Shown one piece after another: positions 19,302 through 27,768 of a stretch of 64,000 bases of DNA. Origin of the DNA: JAUVPY01 sp034412795. GTDB taxonomy: Bacteria > Chloroflexota > Anaerolineae > 4572-78 > NAK82. Positions within the stretch are counted from its first letter, which is position 1, and each line of letters begins with the position of its first letter. The translations under genes were made by a program, and so were the position numbers. The notes under the pieces are model-generated. The model was not told where the DNA came from, ran no database searches, and saw only the letters and a list, made by a program, of their open reading frames with translations. The stretch is from contig DAOUMD010000166.1 in the NCBI GenBank assembly GCA_034412795.1, forward strand, positions 1 through 64,000, read 5' to 3'.

Positions 19302-19385
19302 CCAAAAGTCAATTTTGGACAGCCAAAAGTCAATTTTGGACAACCAAAAGCTAGTTTTGGACAACCAAAAGTCAATTTTGGACAA
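19302..19385. repeat. Four 21-bp tandem repeats with internal palindrome
   Basis: Four units start at 19302, 19323, 19344 and 19365. Each holds CCAAAAGTCAATTTTGG or a close variant (unit 3 has CTAG in the centre) followed by ACAA or ACAG. The period equals two helical turns. They lie between two cistrons, about 140 bp before the start of the NuoF-NfnB fusion, and end 4 bp from the stop of the upstream gene. They could be clustered operator sites or a slippage product. Confidence 0.8.
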
Positions 19386-19388
19386 TCA

Positions 19389-19757
19389 CTAAGCAGGGAT
19401 CAGATACTCGTTGATGATCTTTGACCCCATTACGTGTTCCTGCATTATCTCCTTAGCTTTTTCCGGGCTAACTTTCCCGTAAGAAACTTTCGGTTCCTGG
19501 CCGATTGCCACTTCGACGATGGGTTCCCATTCGCAGGCCCCAATACACCCTGTTTGTGCAACGATAATATCGCTCAGGTTCTCCTCTTCTATGACCTTGA
19601 GGATGGCTTTCATTGTCTCTCGGGCACCGGCTGCGATACCGCAGGTGCCCATACCAACAGTGATCTGGGTTCGGCCAGAAGTCACTTGCGCTTTGCGCTT
19701 TTCTAATGCTTCTTCTTTCACACGTTTCAAGTCTTCAAGTGATTTGACTGCTGGCAT
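19389..19757 (-). CDS. Small thioredoxin-like [2Fe-2S] protein (HydD type)
   Basis: This 122-residue single-domain relative of the N-terminal domain of NuoF has cysteines in GMGTCGIAAGA and QTGCIGACEWEP. Such proteins sit between the ATPase and NuoF genes of bifurcating hydrogenase operons and are a small subunit of those complexes in several bacteria. It has a strong ribosome site (AGGAGGG). Its own cluster may stand in for the changed N-domain of the fusion protein encoded next. Confidence 0.85.
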   Translation of the reverse strand: MPAVKSLEDLKRVKEEALEKRKAQVTSGRTQITVGMGTCGIAAGARETMKAILKVIEEENLSDIIVAQTGCIGACEWEPIVEVAIGQEPKVSYGKVSPEKAKEIMQEHVMGSKIINEYLIPA

Positions 19758-19771
19758 CTCTTTCCCTCCTG

Positions 19772-20359
19772 TTATTTGCGGTCACTCAGTTCACGAGTGG
19801 ACTCTATTTCGGTTATGGTCTGTTGCACGTTACCGACACCTTCTTGGAGAACTTCTCTGATAAAGGCTAACACCGCAGGTTCAGTTAATGGTATCCCTGC
19901 TAGCTCTCTTTTTATAGGCTCGTCGTCGAAGCTGAACTCTGTCCCGTCTGCTCGATAATGAAATACCCAATGGACTTCTGGATAACCGACGACCAGGGTG
20001 AGCATGGTGCCTGGAAGGTCGCCGAGTGGCATTCGGTCAATGTGACTTCTTTGAAAGTCAACCTCCAACCGGGTTCCTTTCCCCGGTGCCGAAGTGATCG
20101 ACAAGCCTCCGTTGCACGCTTCCGCTGCAGCCTTGAACAGTGGTATCCCTAGACCGACCTTGCGAGTGGTCCGGCTGGTCACAAAAGGATCGGTAATGCG
20201 GGTGAGCAGCTCCTCATCCATTCCGCGACCGTTGTCTTGAACCATTGCCCTTAGTCGGTCCTTCTGCAAATCCTCGTCAATCGTAATTTCAATATTCTGG
20301 GCACCCGCCGCAACGCTGTTCTCGGCAATATCCAGTAAGTGCAGAGCTATCTCCCGCAA
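19772..20359 (-). CDS. GHKL-type ATPase of the hydrogenase accessory set
   Basis: This 195-residue protein has the histidine-kinase-type ATP-binding motifs (N box LLDIAENSVAAGA, G1 VQDNGRGMD, G2 KVGLGIPLFK, SAPGKGTRLEV) but no phospho-acceptor histidine domain. Genes like this regularly sit between HydC/NuoE and the [2Fe-2S] gene in bifurcating hydrogenase operons. Their job is unknown. The start is a TTG after GGTGAGAAAGG, 10 bp past the NuoE stop. Confidence 0.8.
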   Translation of the reverse strand: MREIALHLLDIAENSVAAGAQNIEITIDEDLQKDRLRAMVQDNGRGMDEELLTRITDPFVTSRTTRKVGLGIPLFKAAAEACNGGLSITSAPGKGTRLEVDFQRSHIDRMPLGDLPGTMLTLVVGYPEVHWVFHYRADGTEFSFDDEPIKRELAGIPLTEPAVLAFIREVLQEGVGNVQQTITEIESTRELSDRK

Positions 20360-20369
20360 CCTTTCTCAC

Positions 20370-20897
20370 CTACCTGCTGCTGCAATGGCCGTTGCCTTGA
20401 CACTCGTGTAGAATTTGTGGCATTAGGTTAGGATGCATGCGTCCTCGCGTGCTTTCGTCTACCACCACTACTGGTGCCTGGCTGCAGGCACCCAGGCAAC
20501 GGCAAACCTCAAGCGTAATCTCACCGTCTTCTGTTGTCTCTCCAATATTGATGCCCAAGGACTGTTGTGCTTTTTCGATCAACTTGGGTGCCTCTCGCAC
20601 ATAGCACGCGGTGCCCAGACAGAACTTGATGGAATGCTTGCCTCTGGGCCGGGTGGTAAAGAAGGAGTAGAAAGAGACCACTCCGTTAATTTGGCTCATC
20701 GGAACGCGCAATTTCTTCGCAACGTATTCCTGCATAGGTTTGGAGATGTGCCCTATTCGACTTTGGAGCTCATTCAGCACTACCATTGTAGCACCAGGCA
20801 TATCCCTGTTCTCTTCCAGAATGTGATCGATCACTGCCCGCTGCTGAGGCATGGCAAGTGGATCGGTCTCAGGAATACCTTCAAGCACGTCTGTCAT
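20370..20897 (-). CDS. NuoE-like [2Fe-2S] subunit (HydC type)
   Basis: This 175-residue thioredoxin-fold protein has [2Fe-2S] ligands in CLGTACYVREA and CLGACSQAP. It heads the NuoE-ATPase-[2Fe-2S]-(NuoF-NfnB) operon. The gap before it carries two palindromic operator candidates shared with two other promoters of the window (20937-20956 and 20982-21002). Confidence 0.9.
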   Translation of the reverse strand: MTDVLEGIPETDPLAMPQQRAVIDHILEENRDMPGATMVVLNELQSRIGHISKPMQEYVAKKLRVPMSQINGVVSFYSFFTTRPRGKHSIKFCLGTACYVREAPKLIEKAQQSLGINIGETTEDGEITLEVCRCLGACSQAPVVVVDESTRGRMHPNLMPQILHECQGNGHCSSR

Positions 20898-20936
20898 TGT
20901 ATACTCCGTTTAAGGATATTGACTTATTTTGTCTTC

Positions 20937-21002
20937 ATCGTGAATTTTGTCACGATGCTATTCTATCATACTTAAGAGAAGTGGTCATATGACAAATGTC
21001 AT
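20937..21002. promoter_or_regulatory. Operator region A: CRP/FNR-like palindrome plus second motif
   Basis: The perfect 20-bp palindrome ATCGTGAATTTTGTCACGAT spans 20937-20956 (GTGA-N6-TCAC type). A second site, TGGTCATATGACAAATGTCA, spans 20982-21001 and contains ATGACA-N2-TGTCAT. They lie upstream of the NuoE gene starting at 20897. Matching pairs occur at 23257-23317 and 29245-29308. Confidence 0.65.
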
Positions 21003-21020
21003 TTCAAGCTACGTAGGTTG

Positions 21021-21788
21021 TCAATTCATGATGGGCCGGATAACCAGTGATCGTCCCTTCTTGTTGCGAAAGGCCAGTTTAAGCTCAGCGATCGTCGGTG
21101 CAGCCAATTTGAAGATATTCATACCTAAAAACTCACCAAGACCGTGTACGTCGCCATTTTGGACCAATGCAAAATGCCTGAGTTGGGGGTACTTCTCGCG
21201 CACGTCCGAGGGGCTTATGTGCCGGGATATCTCCAATGCGTCAATTGGTAAGTCTGGCGGGACAAAACCAAGGTTGGCGATCAGACTGAAGGTTTGGCGG
21301 TTCACGTGGGCCGGGATGGCTACCCCCTCCAGTTCCAAAACACCTTCCACAGCCTCTCCTAACGAAAGATCGGCCGAAGTAGAAAGAAGTTGTGTTTCGC
21401 GCCGGATGAATTCACCCGTTTCGTCTACGACAAACTGCTCGCCAAAGTATTCAATGTTATTCTCAATCGGCGGCAACTGAGCATCTACCACCGCTTGCCA
21501 GGACTCGAGTTGGACCAGAGTATCGAACAGGCAAAGTAGATGAACTTCTTCGCGGGTTTGCAACTCCAACCCTGGCAACACCGTCAATTTGGTGTCCGCT
21601 GCGGCTTTTTGCACAGCCTCAACATTAGCACTGGAGTTGTGGTCGGTGATCGCGATCAGGTTAATCCCGTTTTCCAAAGCCTCCCGGACAATAAGCGGGG
21701 GGATCATTTCGGTGGCTGCGCAAGGCGACAAGACCGTGTGTACGTGTAGCTCGGCAACGTAGGTTTTCAGTTTGGTTTTTCTGCTCAT
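21021..21788 (-). CDS. PHP-domain phosphoesterase-like protein
   Basis: This 255-residue protein of the PHP metal-dependent phosphoesterase superfamily shows the ELHVHTVLSPC first motif, AITDHNSSAN, and later histidines in IPAHVNR and DVHGLGEF. PHP proteins are a standing member of the accessory gene set near [FeFe] and bifurcating hydrogenases, but the substrate is unknown. It lies 49 bp after the DRTGG gene in the same direction. Confidence 0.8.
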   Translation of the reverse strand: MSRKTKLKTYVAELHVHTVLSPCAATEMIPPLIVREALENGINLIAITDHNSSANVEAVQKAAADTKLTVLPGLELQTREEVHLLCLFDTLVQLESWQAVVDAQLPPIENNIEYFGEQFVVDETGEFIRRETQLLSTSADLSLGEAVEGVLELEGVAIPAHVNRQTFSLIANLGFVPPDLPIDALEISRHISPSDVREKYPQLRHFALVQNGDVHGLGEFLGMNIFKLAAPTIAELKLAFRNKKGRSLVIRPIMN

Positions 21789-21837
21789 AGGCTGTTGCCG
21801 AGAAAGATTCTCCTTAACCAGGTGAGACGTTGCCTGG

Positions 21838-22185
21838 TCATAAACTATCTCTCAGGCCCATTTCCCACAAGCTTCCGACCACGTAAAACGTCGGTTTATT
21901 GGTGGTGAGTAGTGTTATGCCCTCTTCGTTGGCTCTGGCGATGGTGTCTGAGTCTGGAATGGCGCCCTCAGTGATGATGATGGCGCTTAGCTCCAACAAC
22001 GCTCCTACAGCCACCACGTTGCTGTGTGCCTGCAAAGTAACCCAGATCGCTCCGTGTTGGGCGCTCGCCATGACACAACTTAGCAAATCTGAGGTGTAAC
22101 CACTGGTGGGAACCACTTGGCTGAAGTCTTTTTGCTCAGTGAGCAGGGTAAGGTTCAGGCGCTCAATAATCTCTTGGAGTGTCAT
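21838..22185 (-). CDS. DRTGG-domain protein
   Basis: This 115-residue stand-alone DRTGG-type protein is paralogous in kind to the one at 3018-3383. It overlaps the end of the CBS-ATPase gene by 23 bp, so the two are probably co-translated. There are no catalytic motifs, and a regulatory nucleotide-binding role is inferred from family context only. Confidence 0.72.
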   Translation of the reverse strand: MTLQEIIERLNLTLLTEQKDFSQVVPTSGYTSDLLSCVMASAQHGAIWVTLQAHSNVVAVGALLELSAIIITEGAIPDSDTIARANEEGITLLTTNKPTFYVVGSLWEMGLRDSL

Positions 22186-23203
22186 TGCCGAGCTTCTCCT
22201 CGTCCAGATGGTGGTTGGCCCGCAGGAATATCTTCATTTCTAGCCGGGTACCAGTGTCGGGTGCCGGCCCGATTGACATCTCATCCACACAACGTTGAAT
22301 GTTGTTCAAGCCCATGCCCGCGCCGAACCCCATCTCCCGGACCTCTTCGGTGGCGGTTGAATAGCCAGGTTTCATTGCCAATTCCATGTCCTCTATCCCC
22401 GGGCCGTCGTCAATCGCCTCCATCGATATCAGATGCGGCTCGATTTCAGCCTGAATGGCTCCGCCATTTGTGGTATGGATTATGAGATTCATTTCTGCTT
22501 CGTAAATGGCGATTCCGCAACGTCGAGCAATCTGCGGGTTGGCCCCCAGCCTGAGCAACGCTCGCTTGATGTTACTCGAGGCCGTGCCGCCCTGGGTAAA
22601 GTTCCTTGGCTCAATTGTGTATCTCAGAATCAAGCTGGTTCGGTCGGAAGCTATATCTTCAAACAAGTGACTGGCCCGATATCGCTTGATTTCCTCTGCC
22701 TGATAATCCCGCTGCAATTCTTCCAATAGCCCGTGGCTGATGTCTCCCTTGGTGATAATGCCGGTCAGCTTTCCGTTCTGATCCAACACTGGTAACCTGC
22801 CCACTTGGGTCTTATCGAATAGTTTTAGTGCTTCCACAACCGGATCAGTGGCTCTGGCCGTGATTAGTTCAGTAGTCATATAGTCACGGACCGGCGCTTC
22901 AAGATTTCCCCGTGTTAAAGAGTGGATTAGATCTTCGATACTGACAATGCCCACCAGGTTATCATCCGAGACAACCGGCGCGCCTGAAATGCGTGCCTGC
23001 CGGAATAGCTCTAAAACGTATGCCATTGGCAAATCTGGGGTGACAACCTTAACATCGCCAGTCATCACCTCCTTTATCCTGAGCTCGTAAGCGAGCTCTT
23101 CGGCACGAGTGATGTGATCGACTCTCCCATCACTTATGGTGCGACCTCCGCCTTCGGAGCCTTGTTGCAAACTATTGTCTCGCATCTCGTTTCTTGCACT
23201 CAA
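22163..23203 (-). CDS. CBS-pair protein with anti-sigma-type ATPase domain
   Basis: This protein of about 340-346 residues has two CBS domains (about 40-160; VMTGDVKVVTPDLPMAYVLE and YMTTELITARATDPVVEALK) that usually sense adenosine nucleotides. An RsbW/SpoIIAB-like GHKL ATPase follows (EAEMNLIIHTTNGG, AIDDGPGIED, GFGAGMGLNNI). It heads a regulatory trio with DRTGG and PHP. The start may be the TTG at 23203 or the ATG at 23185, and neither has a strong ribosome site. It could be a kinase or an energy-state switch. Confidence 0.8.
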   Translation of the reverse strand: MSARNEMRDNSLQQGSEGGGRTISDGRVDHITRAEELAYELRIKEVMTGDVKVVTPDLPMAYVLELFRQARISGAPVVSDDNLVGIVSIEDLIHSLTRGNLEAPVRDYMTTELITARATDPVVEALKLFDKTQVGRLPVLDQNGKLTGIITKGDISHGLLEELQRDYQAEEIKRYRASHLFEDIASDRTSLILRYTIEPRNFTQGGTASSNIKRALLRLGANPQIARRCGIAIYEAEMNLIIHTTNGGAIQAEIEPHLISMEAIDDGPGIEDMELAMKPGYSTATEEVREMGFGAGMGLNNIQRCVDEMSIGPAPDTGTRLEMKIFLRANHHLDEEKLGNDTPRDY

Positions 23204-23256
23204 TGCATCGTTGCATTATCCGTACTATCTTACATCTGCTACTTACGTTTTGGAAG

Positions 23257-23317
23257 TGACATGTGTCATTCTGGTACTTGTTCAAAAATAACTCTGCATT
23301 TAAGTGATTTTTGTCAC
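23257..23317. promoter_or_regulatory. Operator region B: same two motif types
   Basis: TGACATGTGTCA spans 23257-23268 and GTGATTTTTGTCAC spans 23304-23317, both upstream of the CBS-ATPase gene. The order of the two motifs relative to the gene is the reverse of regions A and C. Confidence 0.55.
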
Positions 23318-23430
23318 GAAAGCTGCGTACAAAAAGGCTATCGACGGAAGGTTACTCCGTGCATCAATTCAGTCTAGGGATGGTTTAAGGTTGTCTGGCC
23401 GCCCGCAGGGGTAGATCTCAAGAACCATAA

Positions 23431-23454
23431 CAAAAAAGGACGCGCACGTCCTTT
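23431..23454 (-). terminator. Intrinsic terminator after infA
   Basis: On the minus strand AAAGGACG and CGTCCTTT pair around GTGC-type loop bases and are followed by a run of six T. It lies about 85 bp past the infA stop and separates infA from the CBS-ATPase operon. Confidence 0.75.
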
Positions 23455-23537
23455 ACTGTTGGAAAGAAGCAAGGGGCACATTGTCGCCGTCACGCTACAA
23501 GGGTGGTGGGACGGCAGAGATGAGTTTTTCTGTCTGA

Positions 23538-23789
23538 CTAAGCCTGGACTGGCTGTGAAGCTGGTGCCTTCTTATGGCGATAGACGATTCGCCCACGCTC
23601 TAGGTCATAGGGCGACAGTTCGACACGCACTCGATCACCTAGCAAGACACGGATGTAATACTTACGCATCTTGCCCGATAGATAGGCCAAAACCTCATGG
23701 CCATTATCCAGCTCCACGCGAAACGTGGTGTTGGGAAGTGCTTCAGTCACTGTGCCTTCTACAACCAATTTTTCTTTGCTGTCTGTCAT
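23538..23789 (-). CDS. infA: Translation initiation factor IF-1
   Basis: This 83-residue S1/OB-fold protein has VEGTVTEALPNTTFRVEL, HEVLAYLSGKMRK and the typical LGDRVRVELSPYDLERGRIVYRHK ending. IF-1 binds the ribosomal A site during initiation. The ATG follows AGGAGATGT, and an intrinsic terminator follows the gene. It is an isolated housekeeping gene between signalling genes, without its usual ribosomal protein neighbours. Confidence 0.95.
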   Translation of the reverse strand: MTDSKEKLVVEGTVTEALPNTTFRVELDNGHEVLAYLSGKMRKYYIRVLLGDRVRVELSPYDLERGRIVYRHKKAPASQPVQA

Positions 23790-23993
23790 ACATCTCCTCT
23801 TCCTGTTTGATTTGCTTCCAAAAGCTTTACCTTTTTATTCTATCACGGTTGCCGAAACGTGTCAATTTTCACGCCTGCCCAAACTCCAGCAATTCTTAGG
23901 AAGCGTCCAGATATAACTTTCTATTTTCAGGCCAAAATTCCGAGTGAAATATTTCAAAATGCACAAAGTTATTCTTGGACGCGGCCTCATTAC

Positions 23994-25151
23994 TCAAGTT
24001 TCTTCCCCATCGAGCAACAGCGTTAGTGTAAAGGTTGTTCCCTTCCCATCAACACTGTAAACATCGATCAGCCCGCCAAAGCGAGTCACAAGTTGCTTGA
24101 CGATGCTTAAACCCAGGCCGGTACCCGTAATGTCAGACTTGCGGGCATTTGGGGCACGGAAAAACTCATCCCAGATGTGCGGCAGGGCATCTTGCGGGAT
24201 GCCGATACCTGTATCGGTTACTGTTATCTTCGCCCGCTCCGGCTCTTCTTTCACGTTTACTTCTACCATACCGCCCGACGCTGTGTACTTGATCGCATTC
24301 CCAATCAAATTACTGAACACGCTGTCCAGTCCGTCCTGCGTGGCCCGGACAATTATTATGATCTCATCGGGTGCGTTGTAGGTTAAAGCAACTTGCTTGC
24401 CGTCTGCCTCGGCTCTAAATCGATCAATCACCTGCCGGATCAGCGGTTGTAGCCATACGCCCTCCAGCGGCCTTTCACGTTCGACCGTTTTAGTGGCTGC
24501 CAGGGAGAGCAAATCGTCAATGAGCTCCGTGAGCGTATCTAACCGCCCCTCAACGCGACACAATATATCTCGCTGTTGCTCACTGAGTTCGCCCGTCAGG
24601 CCTCGCAAAAGCGTTCGCAACAGGCTCTGTGCGCCTCCCACCGGAGCTCGCAATTCATGAGCGACCGTCAACATAAAGGCCGATTTGAAGTGGTCCAGCC
24701 GCTCCATCTCCTCTTTAGCGCGAGCCAGTTCGGCCGCCTGTTGTTCGATCGCTTGCAGCCGTTTGGCTTCCAGGGAAAGTTGCCTTTTCTCCAACCCTTG
24801 ATTGACCGTCATAAGCATCAGGTCAGAGGTGAATGGCTTGGAGATAAAGTCGTAGGCTCCTTGTTTGGTAGCTTTGACTGCCAGTTCCACCGTAGCATAG
24901 CCGGTGATGATCACGATGATCAGATCCGGGTCTTTCTCCTGGATAGGCTCCAGCAGATCGACACCTCGCCCGTCGGGCATCATGACGTCCAGCAGCACCA
25001 GATCGAAATCGCCTTCTTGAATAACCCGCAATCCCTCTTCGATGGTGGCCGCCGTCTCTACCCTGAATCCTTGCGGCTCCAGGGCGCGCCGGCAGGCTCT
25101 GCGAATACCAGGTTCGTCGTCGATTACCAGGATATTAGCTTTGGCTTCCAT
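23994..25151 (-). CDS. Hybrid receiver - histidine kinase
   Basis: This 385-residue protein begins with a receiver domain (VIDDE, phospho-acceptor D in LVLLDVMMPDG, K in ISKPFTS). A coiled linker and a HisKA domain with TVAHELRAPVGG follow. The GHKL ATPase has NLIGNAIKYT, DTGIGIP and GTGLGLSIV. There is no membrane segment, so it is cytoplasmic and probably receives phosphate or a signal from the kinase encoded just upstream (30 bp). No DNA-binding output domain is present. Confidence 0.9.
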   Translation of the reverse strand: MEAKANILVIDDEPGIRRACRRALEPQGFRVETAATIEEGLRVIQEGDFDLVLLDVMMPDGRGVDLLEPIQEKDPDLIIVIITGYATVELAVKATKQGAYDFISKPFTSDLMLMTVNQGLEKRQLSLEAKRLQAIEQQAAELARAKEEMERLDHFKSAFMLTVAHELRAPVGGAQSLLRTLLRGLTGELSEQQRDILCRVEGRLDTLTELIDDLLSLAATKTVERERPLEGVWLQPLIRQVIDRFRAEADGKQVALTYNAPDEIIIIVRATQDGLDSVFSNLIGNAIKYTASGGMVEVNVKEEPERAKITVTDTGIGIPQDALPHIWDEFFRAPNARKSDITGTGLGLSIVKQLVTRFGGLIDVYSVDGKGTTFTLTLLLDGEET

Positions 25152-25181
25152 GTTTCGCCTTATAGCAGATAAGGAAGTTAT

Positions 25182-27170
25182 TTAATTCTCAATCCTAAGT
25201 GCTGCGGTCTGCCTATCGGTGTGTGCCAAGTGCATATCCGGCAAGCGCATCGGCAAGGTCACGACAAAGGTCGTCCCCTGACCGGCCTGGCTGCGGACCG
25301 TGATCTGTCCCCGGTGCATCTTGATAATGCCATACACGATCGACAGCCCCAGCCCGGTTCCCTTGCCCGGTGCCTTGCTGGTGAAGAAGGGTGTGTATAG
25401 CTTGCCCAGGTTCTCCTCCGGGATGCCACATCCTGTGTCAGCCACCAGTATTTCCACCCACTGGCTGTCCACCGGCCGCGTCGTGAGGGTGATCGTGCCG
25501 CCGTCTTCCATTGCTTCGCTGGCGTTGTTCAGTAGATTGATGAAAACCTGTTGCAATTGCGCCGGGTCAGCCTGGATGAGAGGCAGCTCAGGACTGAATT
25601 GACGCACGATCTCTACCTGCTCGAAGATCGGCTGCTGGCTGATTGCTTCGACAACTTGCACTAGCAGTGCATTGATATCGGTCTCCTGGGTCAGTACTTC
25701 TTGCTGCCGGGCGAAGTTCAAGAGATCGGCCACAATGTTCTTGCAGCGGAAAGTCTCGTTGATGATCAGTTCCAGATCGTCGCGTCGAGGGTCCCCCTCA
25801 CGCGCTTCGTTACGCAACACGTCGCTCAGAAGTAAGATGGTGCCCAGCGGGTTGTTGATCTCGTGCGCCACGCCGGCGGCCAGTTGCCCCATTGAGGCCA
25901 GCCTCTCCTTGTGCAGCAGTTCCTGCTGGGTTTGATGCAGCGTTTCTGCCATTTTGTTAAAGGAGCGTCCCAGCATGGCCGTCTCACCCGTGCCGTAAGG
26001 TTGCACGCGCACCGTCATATCACCCTGGGCCAGGCGGCGATTGGCCTCCACCAGTTCAGAGATCGGCCGGGTGATGGGGCGTGCGATGGGCACGGCGATG
26101 ACCCCCGCTAATACGATACACACCAGGGCGATAAGTGCCACCCGTCTGTTGAAGGTTTGGACCAGCGCCTGGAACGCCGACTCGCGAGCGCCGACATACA
26201 GGCTGCCCACTACCTGGCCCTTGTGGTCGAGCAACGGCTCATAGCGAGTGATGTACCACTCGTTCACCACGAAGGCGCGCCCCACATAATCCAGGCCTTG
26301 TTCCAGCACGACGTCAAATACTTCCTGGGATACTCGCGTGCCAACAGCACGTTCCCCCGCCGCAGTCATCACGTTCGTCGAAACTCGTAGATCGCCGAAG
26401 AAGATGGTCACCGTGTCCACGCCAGCTACTTCCTTGATGCGATCTACCAGCGTAAAGTTGTTGTTAAACAAGTGCGCTACCAACACGCCCCCAATGATAC
26501 GCCCGTCTTCATCCTTTAGCGGATAAGCGCCAGCCAGGGATAATCCGGCTGTGCCTTCGCGGGTGTCAAAGGGTTGGGGCGCGGCTTTGGGCGTGTCTAT
26601 CAAGGCAATGTAGGCCTGTTCCTCCAGCCCCATACGGATCAGCAGTTCGGCCGGGATAATCTCCGTGGCTGTCTGCTCCTCTCCGGAAGACAACATCCCG
26701 GCGATAATGGGTAACTCGCTCCAATCACCTTGCGTTACCACCGGAAAGAGGTGCCCTTCCGGCGTAAGCGCCCGGGCCACCAGAGTCTCCCCCTGGGTGT
26801 CGAATACGGCAATCAGGTGAGCACTATTCCGGGCGGGTATCAGGCTCTTGTAGCTGATCTCCTGGTCGATGATATCAATCGCTTCAGGCCGTCCCTGAAA
26901 TGCAGCCGGCAGGTTGTGGATCACCTGCGACTCGTAGACTATTCGGTGACCGATGCCCGCGATTTCTTCCATTTCGAGCTGGTAGAATGCTTCGGCCAGA
27001 TCCATGTCGCGCGCCACTCGGGCGCTCATGGCGTCGTCCAGATATTCGGTGATCACCCGCGACGTAACCAGTGTGTTCAAACCCACCGTTACGGCAGCCA
27101 CCAGTGAAAAACAGGCGATCAGCACCGGCTGCAGTCGCCCTCCCAACAGTTTGGAAACTATGTGTCTCAT
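25182..27170 (-). CDS. Membrane sensor histidine kinase with Cache-type sensor
   Basis: This protein of about 662 residues has an N-terminal membrane helix (PVLIACFSLVAAVTVGL), a large Cache-like extracytoplasmic domain, a second membrane helix (VALIALVCIVLAGVIAVPI) and a HAMP linker. HisKA (GVAHEINNPLGT) and ATPase motifs (NLLNNASEAM, DTGCGIP, GTGLGLSIV) of the NtrB-like class follow. The start at 27170 is chosen. A longer frame from a TTG at 27191 lies inside an inserted MITE (27180-27245), so it is not ancestral. Confidence 0.9.
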   Translation of the reverse strand: MRHIVSKLLGGRLQPVLIACFSLVAAVTVGLNTLVTSRVITEYLDDAMSARVARDMDLAEAFYQLEMEEIAGIGHRIVYESQVIHNLPAAFQGRPEAIDIIDQEISYKSLIPARNSAHLIAVFDTQGETLVARALTPEGHLFPVVTQGDWSELPIIAGMLSSGEEQTATEIIPAELLIRMGLEEQAYIALIDTPKAAPQPFDTREGTAGLSLAGAYPLKDEDGRIIGGVLVAHLFNNNFTLVDRIKEVAGVDTVTIFFGDLRVSTNVMTAAGERAVGTRVSQEVFDVVLEQGLDYVGRAFVVNEWYITRYEPLLDHKGQVVGSLYVGARESAFQALVQTFNRRVALIALVCIVLAGVIAVPIARPITRPISELVEANRRLAQGDMTVRVQPYGTGETAMLGRSFNKMAETLHQTQQELLHKERLASMGQLAAGVAHEINNPLGTILLLSDVLRNEAREGDPRRDDLELIINETFRCKNIVADLLNFARQQEVLTQETDINALLVQVVEAISQQPIFEQVEIVRQFSPELPLIQADPAQLQQVFINLLNNASEAMEDGGTITLTTRPVDSQWVEILVADTGCGIPEENLGKLYTPFFTSKAPGKGTGLGLSIVYGIIKMHRGQITVRSQAGQGTTFVVTLPMRLPDMHLAHTDRQTAALRIEN

Positions 27171-27171
27171 A

Positions 27172-27253
27172 ATATCAAGGTACCTTCTCAATGATTCGGG
27201 GTAGAGGCAAACACCCTGGTTCGCCCCTGCTTTTTGAGAAGATACATATCAAG
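27172..27253. mobile_element. MITE-like element, copy 2, with 8-bp target duplication
   Basis: The element spans 27180-27245 (66 bp), with GTACCTTCTCAA at one end and TTGAGAAGATAC at the other. The flanks are the perfect 8-bp repeat ATATCAAG at 27172-27179 and 27246-27253. It is inserted 1 bp upstream of the sensor kinase start codon and therefore replaces its leader and ribosome site region. Confidence 0.9.
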
Positions 27254-27293
27254 ATGCCGGGCGCAGTGGTCTGAAAGAGATACCAGCTAGAAT

Positions 27294-27719
27294 TCAAATG
27301 TTTCTCTCATTCATCATTCGTTTTTCGTCGGTCAACACCCATTCGACCTTTTGCACCAGATCATCTGGATCGATAGGCTTGTCCACAAACAAGTCCACCG
27401 GCAGATAGTCCATGTCAGGTTCAAAGCGCAGCGGCGTTGTGCTGTGAATAGCCGTCAACATCAGGATCGGAATATGGCAGAATTCGCCATATTCCGACGT
27501 CGGGTCCGGGTTGCGTAGCTTGAGTGCGACCTGAAAACCCTCGGTCTGGTTATTCATCATCACGTCCAGGATGATCAGCTCGGGTTGCTCGGCCTTGATC
27601 AGTTCCAGCCCGTCTGTGCCGTTGGGGGCATCCATAACCTGGTGGCCTACGCCTTCCAGGCTCAAGCGTACAGCCAGGACGATATCTGCATCATCATCGA
27701 TAATCAGTATCTTTGCCAT
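27294..27719 (-). CDS. Single-domain response regulator
   Basis: This 141-residue receiver domain alone carries ILIIDDDADIV, phospho-acceptor D in LIILDVMM, T/S in MLTAIHS and K in FVDKPIDP. There is no output domain, so it probably acts by phosphotransfer or protein contact. It lies between the NuoCD-like gene and the sensor kinase and is likely co-transcribed with both. Confidence 0.9.
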   Translation of the reverse strand: MAKILIIDDDADIVLAVRLSLEGVGHQVMDAPNGTDGLELIKAEQPELIILDVMMNNQTEGFQVALKLRNPDPTSEYGEFCHIPILMLTAIHSTTPLRFEPDMDYLPVDLFVDKPIDPDDLVQKVEWVLTDEKRMMNERNI

Positions 27720-27768
27720 GGCATTTTAACCTTTTCCGCACCATCCATCGGCTATAAGTTGCGCACTG

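Noticed and set aside
19302..19385. CRISPR array
   Set aside because: Only four 21-bp units without spacers between them, and no cas genes.
27171..27191. TTG start giving the sensor kinase seven extra residues
   Set aside because: The codons lie in the inserted MITE and its target duplication. The ATG at 27170 is the natural start.
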